This document shows, one piece after another, positions 1 to 5,928 of a stretch of DNA of 5,928 bases; position 1 is the first letter of the stretch, and every line of letters begins with the position of its first letter. This DNA comes from an uncultured Porphyromonas sp. GTDB lineage: Bacteria; Bacteroidota; Bacteroidia; Bacteroidales; Porphyromonadaceae. A program made the translations under genes and the position numbers. The notes under the pieces are model-generated. The model was not told the origin of the DNA and searched no databases. It saw only the letters and a program-made list of their open reading frames with translations. The stretch spans positions 1 through 5,928 of the forward strand of contig URKO01000090.1 of assembly GCA_900548415.1 (NCBI GenBank), read 5' to 3'.

Positions 1-71
1 TTTTTTTTTTTTTAATGATACGGCGACCACCGAGATCTACACTCTTTCCCTACACGACGCTCTTCCGATCT
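1..71 (+). other. Illumina P5/Read-1 adapter with poly-T: sequencing artefact, not genomic DNA
   Basis: Bases 1-13 are T, and bases 14-71 match, as I know it, the full 58-nt Illumina TruSeq universal adapter (P5 end followed directly by the Read-1 primer site, with no i5 index between them). The T run fits the oligo-T spacer of the flow-cell P5 oligo, or the homopolymer produced when a read runs past its adapter. The adapter ends at base 71 with the usual CGATCT, so genuine insert begins at 72. Read in frame from an ATG at 15, it encodes the well-known contaminant peptide MIRRPPRSTLFPYTTLFRS, which joins the fimbrillin frame by chance. It should be trimmed, and it shows that this is a contig edge. 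Confidence 0.98.
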
Positions 72-1484
72 GGGCAGTGCGACACCTACGTAGGTGTCTC
101 CGTCCGCTTCCCAGCACCTGAGACGCGTGCTCTACCTGATGACCACAACAAGCTAGATGGTGAGTGGCAGGGTCGTGACGTGATCAAGAAGATCAAGGTC
201 TACGTAGCCACCACTTCTAATGGCGCTACCACGATCAGCTCAAATCAATTCACCGAGGCTAACTTCGGGGGTATCAACAATGGTATCCTCGCTCCTAACC
301 TCGCTGTAGAGGCTAAGTCTGGTGACCAGGTAAAGGTCTATGTCGTCATCAATGATGTCAACAGCAAGGTCACGAGCATCCTCGATCAGAAGGCTAATAC
401 CCCAGCTACATTTGACGAGGCGTTCAAGCAGGCTGTCGCTACCGTTGCTGCTATCGCTGATGTAGCTAAGTACGACGCTGAGAAGGACATCGTCCTGATG
501 ACCAACGAGAAAGCCCCTGAGGACACAACGATCGCTCCAAACATCAGCAAGGAGGACGCTATCGGTGGTAAGGCTAACCGTGTCGAGGTACGCGTATCAC
601 GTGTCGCTTCTCGTGCTATCGCTACTGTAGACGATGAGGCTGTCAAGACGATCGAAATCAAGCGCTCCTTCACTGACGCTCAGGGTGCCACAACTGAGTC
701 TACGACCGCAACGGTTACCGTCAAGGATATTATGTATCAAGTAACTGGTAGCGCACTACAGTTCAACGTCCTAGAGGACCGCACGAACTGGAAGGTCGCA
801 AATGATGTTTATAGCTTCATTCCTACATCTAAGAATTGGACAGCTCTAGCTACGGAGGCTACTGGTAAGATGCTCTACTCTGACGCTGAGGGGTACAAGG
901 CTGCTCTCGTCAAGGCTAACAATGAGCTAGCTAGTGTCAAGGAGGCTCTAGGCGCAGAGACGTTTAGCAAGTTCGTCCTCCCAGTCACACACGCTAAGGG
1001 CAAGTATATGAAGGGCAACTCGACTATGTTTGAGATCAAGGCTACCTTCACCGTAGACAAGATCGATGGCGTTGCTCCTACCGGCACCGATGCTCAGACT
1101 GTTTACCTAGGTCTATCTGATGGTAAGTTCTACTCTACCAAGGAGAAGGCTGAGGCTATGGATAAAGCTCTAGGCGCAGGCGTCACGTACGAGAAGAAGC
1201 AGAGTGCTAAGGAGTACAAGAATGGTGAGATGTACTACTACATCTGGCTGAACCCAGACGTTGACTATAACGATCTGACCAAGACAATCAGCGAGTCTCC
1301 TACGGTACGCAACCAGGTCTACCATGCACACATCACAGGCTTCGGCGAGATGGGTGTAGCAGACAAGGATGAGATCAAGCCTGATGAGCCTCTCGAGACC
1401 AAGAAGACTCACCTCTCTGTACAGCTGCGCGTACTTCCCTGGACGATCCACAGCTATACGGTAAATCTTGTCAACCGTTACTAA
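72..1484 (+). CDS. mfa1: Mfa1-type major fimbrillin (stalk subunit), 5'-truncated
   Basis: This is the polymerising shaft subunit of a type V fimbria, exposed at the cell surface. The genuine part is 470 residues plus a stop. The start, the signal peptide with lipobox and roughly 35 residues are missing because the contig begins here; the ATG at 15 lies in adapter. From memory of P. gingivalis Mfa1 (about 563 residues), collinear matches include an opening DTYVGVSVRFP, then GDQVKVYVVIND, DIVLMTNEKAP, VYLGLSDGKFY, MYYYIWLNP (W392 of the fragment), RNQVYHAHITGF, and the terminal PWTIHSY (P456-W457). An Arg-Ala pair (R19-A20, bases 126-131) sits where Mfa1 is cut by Arg-gingipain; the product would be 451 residues without any cysteine. 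The acidic Pro-rich linker before the last strand is much shorter than in P. gingivalis. Alanine is coded mostly by GCT, unlike downstream genes, which fits high expression. Family call is strong; the true N-terminus is unknown. Confidence 0.92.
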   Translation, partial: GQCDTYVGVSVRFPAPETRALPDDHNKLDGEWQGRDVIKKIKVYVATTSNGATTISSNQFTEANFGGINNGILAPNLAVEAKSGDQVKVYVVINDVNSKVTSILDQKANTPATFDEAFKQAVATVAAIADVAKYDAEKDIVLMTNEKAPEDTTIAPNISKEDAIGGKANRVEVRVSRVASRAIATVDDEAVKTIEIKRSFTDAQGATTESTTATVTVKDIMYQVTGSALQFNVLEDRTNWKVANDVYSFIPTSKNWTALATEATGKMLYSDAEGYKAALVKANNELASVKEALGAETFSKFVLPVTHAKGKYMKGNSTMFEIKATFTVDKIDGVAPTGTDAQTVYLGLSDGKFYSTKEKAEAMDKALGAGVTYEKKQSAKEYKNGEMYYYIWLNPDVDYNDLTKTISESPTVRNQVYHAHITGFGEMGVADKDEIKPDEPLETKKTHLSVQLRVLPWTIHSYTVNLVNRY

Positions 1485-1493
1485 TCATCGACC

Positions 1494-1519
1494 CAGCTTC
1501 TATCCTGATATAGAGGCTG
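1494..1519 (+). other. Hairpin just after the major fimbrillin stop codon
   Basis: A 10-bp stem pairs CAGCTTCTAT (1494-1503) with ATAGAGGCTG (1510-1519), with one G-U pair and a 6-nt loop CCTGAT. It starts 9 nt after the TAA. No T-run follows, so it is not a classical terminator by itself. It could protect the 3' end of the major-subunit mRNA or act together with the second hairpin 20 nt downstream. The pairing is seen directly; the function is inference. Confidence 0.6.
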
Positions 1520-1538
1520 AGTAGATCGCACAACAGAT

Positions 1539-1593
1539 GACTACAGGGGGCGTTGGTCCCCATCTCACTGAGGCACTCTGCCCCCCTGTAGTC
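1539..1593 (+). terminator. Long GC-rich hairpin between mfa1 and mfa2 (partial terminator or mRNA processing element)
   Basis: A perfect 12-bp inverted repeat pairs GACTACAGGGGG (1539-1550) with CCCCCTGTAGTC (1582-1593). C1551 and G1580 can add one pair if C1581 is bulged. The loop is about 30 nt, large for a simple terminator. The stem is followed by CTTTCTT, a weak pyrimidine tail rather than a T-run. With the anchor gene starting 32 nt later in the same direction, it probably lets only part of the transcription through or stabilises the upstream message, giving many stalk subunits per anchor. Structure is certain at sequence level; function is inferred. Confidence 0.6.
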
Positions 1594-1625
1594 CTTTCTT
1601 ATCACTTCTATCAAACATCAGAGCT

Positions 1626-2603
1626 ATGAATAGGGTTCACCATATTATACTTCCCTTACTCACTCTCCTAGCACTCACCACCGCTTGTAGCAAGATCATC
1701 TATGAGGATCTCGAGGAGTGTCCTCAAGGGGTGTACATCAGTTTTTACAATCAGACCCCCTGTATGGAAGCACCAGAGGCTGTGGGTGAGGTAAATGGGC
1801 TGTATGTCTTCGCCTTCGACCTAAACGATGTGCTAGTCACAGTAAAGAAGGTGACTGGATGGGTGGATCTGACTGAGGTGTACAAGGTCGAGCTTCCTCC
1901 CGTCGAGAATGGACAGTACTCCTTCATCGCATGGGGTGGCACGCCAGACCAATACTTCACTTTGGGGAATTTCGTAGAGGGCACGACAACCAAAAAAGAT
2001 GTCATGCTACGACTACGTGCCGAGAATGACAAGGCCATCAATCTCGGGGAGCATAAGGTATGGCAAGGTGAGAGCCGTGTCGTCTCTCTACCAGACCGTA
2101 AGGAGTACGGTACCGTGTATGCCAATGTCTCCATCAACATGCTAGAAGTGACCAACCGCATCAACATCACCCTGCGACTCCACGAGAGCGTACGGGATCG
2201 CTACGACATTGACGACTTTGACATACTGACCTATTCGGCCGATGGCACCTACCTCATCAACCGACGCATGCCACTAGGCACTCCAACCCTCAACTACCCA
2301 GGCGTAGAGCTATACAGAGATAAGGTCGCTAGAACCCTCTCCTTCACACTCATGGAGCTCAAGAGTGGATACCACAACCTCCTACGTCTACACAATAAGA
2401 AGGAGAAGAAGGACTTCCTCGAGCAGGACCTCCTAGGGAAGGTCTTACTAGAGAACCCCAACGTAAACCTAGATTGTACCCACGACTTTGACATCGTCCT
2501 AGAGCTGGAAGATAAGCGTAAGGACAATAACCTCGTGATCCACATCTTTATCAACAACTATCAGATACACTCCTTCCCAGTCAATCTGACCAATAGATAC
2601 TAA
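1626..2603 (+). CDS. mfa2: Mfa2/FimB-family fimbrial anchor lipoprotein
   Basis: The predicted product is an outer-membrane lipoprotein that holds the fimbria base in the membrane and limits fimbria length, as known for P. gingivalis Mfa2. It has 325 residues, essentially the length I recall for Mfa2 (about 324). Residues 1-20 are a signal peptide (hydrophobic I7-A20), with the lipidated cysteine at C21 (LTTAC-SK, a relaxed Bacteroidota lipobox). The family signature DLEECP follows at 28-33, then GVYISFYNQTPC (35-46) and GLYVFAFD (58-65), the first strands of the N-terminal fimbrillin-like beta-sandwich. No Arg occurs between residues 4 and 128, so there is no site for the Arg-specific processing seen in polymerising subunits, as expected for an anchor. 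The last residues, IHSFPVNLTNRY, nearly repeat the tail of the stalk subunit. The start is the only sensible ATG ahead of the signal peptide; no Shine-Dalgarno is visible. A match to Pfam Mfa2 (PF08842) is expected. Confidence 0.93.
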   Translation: MNRVHHIILPLLTLLALTTACSKIIYEDLEECPQGVYISFYNQTPCMEAPEAVGEVNGLYVFAFDLNDVLVTVKKVTGWVDLTEVYKVELPPVENGQYSFIAWGGTPDQYFTLGNFVEGTTTKKDVMLRLRAENDKAINLGEHKVWQGESRVVSLPDRKEYGTVYANVSINMLEVTNRINITLRLHESVRDRYDIDDFDILTYSADGTYLINRRMPLGTPTLNYPGVELYRDKVARTLSFTLMELKSGYHNLLRLHNKKEKKDFLEQDLLGKVLLENPNVNLDCTHDFDIVLELEDKRKDNNLVIHIFINNYQIHSFPVNLTNRY

Positions 2604-2671
2604 GGGCCTCCCCACCCTCTCGCACTATCCACCACTCCCCTCCCTAACACACATACAGCTCTCAGCTTATT

Positions 2672-4321
2672 ATGTCTCGCAATACATTATACATCACACT
2701 CCTAGCTCTCCTCTGCAGCACGCTACTATCTGTATCGTGCCAGCGGATGAACGGAGGAGCCGTGCCTGACGATGACCCTAGTCGGACCACCTGTCTGCGC
2801 TTCTCAATGGGGGGAATAGAACTCCCCAACACTTCTCTGCGTGAGCAGGGCGACAATCCCTCTATACAGTCTGACTCCAAGGACTATGAAGACTATGTAG
2901 GCGAGCTAGCAGTCTTGATTTATAAGGTGGGAGCTTCGGATGCTCAGAGTCTACTCGTCAAGAGCCACTTCACGACGGAGCAATACTTCCTTATGGAGCT
3001 ACAGCCCGAGGAGGGGGCACGGTACCACTTTTGCTTTGTGGCAAACTACCCTGAGAGCTGGAGGAATACGCTAGAGGGCTTGAAAAACTATGCCGACCTG
3101 AAGAAGACGCTACAGCATCTCGAGAGCTTCCAGAGCCGTGACACAGGCACACCACTCTACAATGGTGCCGTCATGAATGGCACGGAGAAGAGTCTCTTCC
3201 CGATGGCGCGTATCTATGAGAACCAAATCATACCCGCTGGCGGGAGTGTGAGCGTACCCAAGCCCTTTACTCCGACGACAAATACGTCGAAGCCTCTCGA
3301 GCCTGTCAGCAATTGGACTGACAGCCCCGAGACTGGAACGAAGCAGCAGACCATCAATCTAGTACGCTCCTCAGCCAAGGTCAGCCTCAACCTCACGGGA
3401 GATGGCGTCAGCAAGATCAAGAGCATCAAGATCTGCAACGTAGCTACACAGCACTCCTTTATGGAGAATAGCGAATCTGCCTCTGTAGCTTTAACCGAAA
3501 AGCCCTTTAATGGTAGTGGCTCCATCACGGGCAATAGCTTTCAAGCCAAGATGTACATCCCGGAGCGACTCCTCGGGAAGGCTTCCACTACACTAGGATG
3601 GAATTCGAGGAGCGATATGCCCATTGGCACTCCCAGCTACATACAGATAGAGATGGTCAGTGGAGTCGTCCACAAGATCCCTATCATCTCCAATCAGAAC
3701 ACACAAAACATGACCCCAGGGTCGGAATACACCTACCTAGATGTCGCTACGGGCAATGTCTTAAGCAATCAAGCCGACTACAGCATCGTCCGCAACCATC
3801 ACTATCGTTACGACATCAATGTACCTGCCGATGGTAAGTACCTAGTCATAAACTTTAAGGTGATGCCGTGGCGACTAGTTGAGTCTGAGATGCAGTTCAC
3901 ACAACCAGAGTATACCTGTTCGCTCGAGGTCGTTGATGCAACAACCAATGTTACCAAGCGAACCTTAGACGACATCTCTCAGGAGATACTCCTCTCACAC
4001 AACGAGATTGTCAAGGTGACCTTTAAGATTACCAAGCCCGTAGGTGCTATCTGGTCAGCCTCCATCACGAACGGACTGAACTACCTTTTTACGGGCGATA
4101 CCTTCGATCAGGTAGAGCCTGAAATCATCGGAGGTGTTCCTCCCAAGACCTATACATTCCAGATCAAGCCCCGACAGGAGTTTACCACTGAGCCATACTA
4201 CACTCAGTTTTACATCACGGTCGATGGCAAGGAGCTAGACCTAAACCCTCAGAGAAAGCGTGACAGCTACATGGATGGCGGTGGCTCTCAGCGGTGGCGT
4301 ATCAAACAAGTAATGTACTAA
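2672..4321 (+). CDS. Large lipoprotein fimbrillin with C-terminal extra domain, probable accessory/tip subunit (mfa3 position)
   Basis: This 549-residue protein sits where mfa3 lies in P. gingivalis, but it is about 100 residues longer than the Mfa3 I recall (about 446), so I assign no symbol. Residues 1-22 are a signal peptide with lipobox LSVSC and lipidated C23. The fimbrillin body runs to about residue 400: first strand TTCLRFSM (39-46), a candidate Arg processing site at R57 (TSLR-EQG), then ELAVLIYKVG, YHFCFVANYP, a Ser/Thr/Pro-rich stretch around 195-220, VRNHHYRYDI (from V373) and FKVMPW (W400). A further 149 residues follow, with strands such as VKVTFKITKP, an IWSASI segment recalling BACON/Ig-like folds, and TYTFQIKP. 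The gene ends RWRIKQVMY. Stalk subunits stop about 13 residues after the PW motif, so the added domain suggests a non-stalk role at the tip or in adhesion. It lies 68 bp after the anchor gene and 8 bp before the next, in one operon. Exact role is inferred. Confidence 0.83.
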   Translation: MSRNTLYITLLALLCSTLLSVSCQRMNGGAVPDDDPSRTTCLRFSMGGIELPNTSLREQGDNPSIQSDSKDYEDYVGELAVLIYKVGASDAQSLLVKSHFTTEQYFLMELQPEEGARYHFCFVANYPESWRNTLEGLKNYADLKKTLQHLESFQSRDTGTPLYNGAVMNGTEKSLFPMARIYENQIIPAGGSVSVPKPFTPTTNTSKPLEPVSNWTDSPETGTKQQTINLVRSSAKVSLNLTGDGVSKIKSIKICNVATQHSFMENSESASVALTEKPFNGSGSITGNSFQAKMYIPERLLGKASTTLGWNSRSDMPIGTPSYIQIEMVSGVVHKIPIISNQNTQNMTPGSEYTYLDVATGNVLSNQADYSIVRNHHYRYDINVPADGKYLVINFKVMPWRLVESEMQFTQPEYTCSLEVVDATTNVTKRTLDDISQEILLSHNEIVKVTFKITKPVGAIWSASITNGLNYLFTGDTFDQVEPEIIGGVPPKTYTFQIKPRQEFTTEPYYTQFYITVDGKELDLNPQRKRDSYMDGGGSQRWRIKQVMY

Positions 4322-4329
4322 GACTCGCA

Positions 4330-5928
4330 ATGACAATGTTTCGACATAATATCCAGACCCGTGTACGCATAGTCCTCTGCACCATGCTCACCTTCGTGGG
4401 CATCTGTGTGGCATTCACCGGTTGCGTTAGTGAGCGAACAGACGATGCTCTGCACATCTCCGAGGGAGATGGCAAGCTTCTCGAGCTCACACTCATACCG
4501 CAACACACCGAGCAGACGACCACGGCCACGCTCCGTAGCCACGTAGGCGAGGAGGAGGGTGACAAGGAGAACGGACTCCACGGCGTCAGCATACTGAATG
4601 AGAACAAGATCGAGAGCATAGAGCTCTTTGTCTTTGATCCTGCAACAGACCAGCTCGTCGGGCGCTACACTCCGCTCAGGCAAGAGGCGCTCACGGGTGG
4701 CGAGATTGGCAGTCGTGCCACCTTTATTATCCCCAAGGATGACCTTCCTAAGCTCGAGGACAAGCAGCTAGACTATATCGCGGTGGTCAATGCCAGCACG
4801 CCTATAGCCACGAGCGTCACAACGAAGACAGCTCTCTACAAGCTGATACAGGACGATCAGAGCAAACTCAACCCAGCTCCACAAAACGGCAAGATAGCTC
4901 CACAAGATAAGTTCCTTATGGATGGGGCACTCCAGAAGACCGTCACTTGGGGCTTTCAAAACCCTAGAGCAGAGCTAGGAACAATCGAACTCTATCGTGC
5001 GGCTGCCAAGATCCGACTGAGAATCGATCATATCGATGTCAAGGACTATCAGAACGGCACTGAGACACCCTACGTGGTCAAGCCAGGCAGCGTACCTGAA
5101 GTCTGTCTCGTACGCTATCCAGAGAAGACGAAGATCGTACGGAGTGACTCCCCCTACCAGCCCAATGGTAGCGACTGGCACAACTCCGCCTACCGTCCCA
5201 TGGCCGAGACCGACTTCTCTGCTCTAGGGTATAAGAATAGCCAGGGAGACGGCAAGTTTTACGGCACAGTGCCTTTTTACGCTTACGAGCATGACTGGCG
5301 TAGCGTCTCGACGAATGAGACTTTCCTACGTCTCAAGCTGACCATGCGTCCCAAAGAAGCCGCAGCGACAGACCCTTGGATCAACTACTACTACCGCATA
5401 CCAGTGAACTACCGTAAGGCTCTCGGTGAGGTCAAAGACGAGATGCTCCACAAGCTGGAGCGCAATCACCTTTATGACGTTCTCACCTCCATCGAGGTGC
5501 TAGGTAGTCTCAACGAAGACACCCCCGTAGACATCACCTCCAATATAGCTATCACGCCGTGGAACCTGATTGAAGCCGTCGATGGTGAGCTCCTCAAGGC
5601 GCAGTACCTCGAGGTGTATGACAAGCGCCCCATCATGGCAGATGTCAGTGAGGTCTCCATCCCCTATGCCTCCAGTCTCCCCGTAGAGATACAGATAGAT
5701 AGCGCGTGGTACGACTACTACGACAAGCGAGGTGTACACCTCCGACGTGTGTATAGCAAGGAGCAGTCCACACTATATAAGATTTCCAAAGGGCAGGTTG
5801 TTGGGACAGTCTCTAGTAAGCTTAATACGTCCGACTGGGATGGCATCAAGATTACCCCCTCGGAGAATTATCTCTCCAATGGAGTCATCACAATCCAGCA
5901 CCCAGTACCGGTTAACTATATCCCGTAT
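4330..5928 (+). CDS. Second large lipoprotein fimbrillin, probable accessory/tip subunit, 3'-truncated by the window
   Basis: The frame is open from ATG 4330 to the last base (533 codons, no stop), so the C-terminus lies outside. A second in-frame ATG at 4336 is possible; either gives the same signal peptide (I14-G31) with lipobox FTGC and lipidated C32. The start lies 8 bp after the previous stop with no Shine-Dalgarno, so translation is probably coupled. Seen in order: first strand KLLELTLIPQ (49-58), candidate Arg cleavage at R69-S70 followed by an acidic loop, SIELFVFDP, LDYIAVVNAS, FLMDGAL, a family-typical region RAAAKIRLRIDHI, VPFYAYEHDW, then RNHLYDVLTSIEVLG (R378 on) and ITPWNLIEA (W411). 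These last motifs mark the C-terminal fimbrillin lobe. At least 122 further residues form an extra domain resembling that of the preceding gene. In P. gingivalis mfa4 occupies this place but is only about 333 residues, so I give no symbol. Tip or adhesin role is inferred. Confidence 0.83.
   Translation, partial: MTMFRHNIQTRVRIVLCTMLTFVGICVAFTGCVSERTDDALHISEGDGKLLELTLIPQHTEQTTTATLRSHVGEEEGDKENGLHGVSILNENKIESIELFVFDPATDQLVGRYTPLRQEALTGGEIGSRATFIIPKDDLPKLEDKQLDYIAVVNASTPIATSVTTKTALYKLIQDDQSKLNPAPQNGKIAPQDKFLMDGALQKTVTWGFQNPRAELGTIELYRAAAKIRLRIDHIDVKDYQNGTETPYVVKPGSVPEVCLVRYPEKTKIVRSDSPYQPNGSDWHNSAYRPMAETDFSALGYKNSQGDGKFYGTVPFYAYEHDWRSVSTNETFLRLKLTMRPKEAAATDPWINYYYRIPVNYRKALGEVKDEMLHKLERNHLYDVLTSIEVLGSLNEDTPVDITSNIAITPWNLIEAVDGELLKAQYLEVYDKRPIMADVSEVSIPYASSLPVEIQIDSAWYDYYDKRGVHLRRVYSKEQSTLYKISKGQVVGTVSSKLNTSDWDGIKITPSENYLSNGVITIQHPVPVNYIPY

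Noticed and set aside
15..71. Apparent start codon and N-terminal 19 residues of the first protein
   Set aside because: These bases are sequencing adapter. The peptide is a known contaminant translation and contains no signal peptide or lipobox.
386..673. Minus-strand open frame of 95 codons inside mfa1
   Set aside because: It lies wholly within the conserved fimbrillin coding region, has low-complexity Ala/Ser/Thr content typical of an antisense shadow, and shows no recognisable motif.
945..1179. Repeated 13-mer GCTCTAGGCGCAG at 945-957 and 1167-1179
   Set aside because: It encodes Ala-Leu-Gly-Ala in two helical segments using the preferred codons of this gene. The flanks differ, so it is likely coincidence rather than a functional repeat.
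1170..1451. Minus-strand open frame of 93 codons opposite the mfa1 3' end
   Set aside because: The + strand here encodes the best-conserved Mfa1 motifs (YYYIWLNP, PWTIHSY), so the opposite frame is a shadow.
1594..1625. Possible separate promoter for mfa2 downstream of the second hairpin
   Set aside because: I looked for the Bacteroidota -7 (TAnnTTTG) and -33 (TTTG) elements and found no convincing pair in the short interval before the ATG at 1626.
1751..2170. Minus-strand open frame of 139 codons inside mfa2
   Set aside because: Long, but fully antisense to the conserved Mfa2 region and rich in Ser/Thr/Arg without domains.
3598..3837. Plus-strand open frame of 79 codons in another frame of gene 3
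   Set aside because: It is nested in an intact lipoprotein gene, is rich in His/Arg/Gln as out-of-frame translations often are, and has no start context.
4302..4683. Two overlapping minus-strand frames at the start of gene 4
   Set aside because: They overlap each other and the clear signal peptide and first strand of gene 4; neither shows a motif.

Overview
The window is about 5.9 kb of an accessory fimbriae (pilus) locus from a Bacteroidota bacterium, very probably a Porphyromonas. The first two genes correspond closely, in my recollection, to Mfa1 and Mfa2 of the P. gingivalis minor fimbria. The moderate GC content, the absence of clear Shine-Dalgarno sequences and the chain of lipoprotein-type fimbrillins all fit. 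The locus is not an obvious copy of the P. gingivalis one: the third and fourth genes differ in size and architecture from Mfa3 and Mfa4, so another Porphyromonas species is likely. The species cannot be fixed from sequence alone.

Layout, all genes on the + strand. Bases 1-71 are not biological: a poly-T run plus the complete 58-nt Illumina P5/Read-1 adapter, marking a contig end. It is fused by chance in frame to a 5'-truncated Mfa1-type major fimbrillin (72-1484). A 141-bp spacer with two strong hairpins follows. Next are an Mfa2-type outer-membrane anchor lipoprotein (1626-2603), a 68-bp C-rich spacer, a 549-residue lipoprotein fimbrillin (2672-4321), and after only 8 bp a second large lipoprotein fimbrillin (4330 onward) that is still open at the window end.

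How the genes fit together. In type V (FimA/Mfa) fimbriae, subunits travel to the surface as lipoproteins. An Arg-specific protease removes an N-terminal segment, and polymerisation occurs by strand exchange using the freed groove and the C-terminal strand of a neighbour. The sequence matches this: genes 1, 3 and 4 each carry an Arg at the expected processing position, while the anchor has no Arg between residues 4 and 128. Genes 3 and 4 continue about 120-150 residues beyond the Pro-Trp motif near which the stalk subunit ends. They share this extra domain and are best read as accessory or tip subunits.

The points most worth following are the paired hairpins behind the major subunit gene, the shared C-terminal tail of stalk and anchor, the shared extra domain of genes 3 and 4, and the adapter artefact that creates a false N-terminus for the first protein. 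I see no tRNA, rRNA, CRISPR array, insertion sequence or gene on the minus strand.
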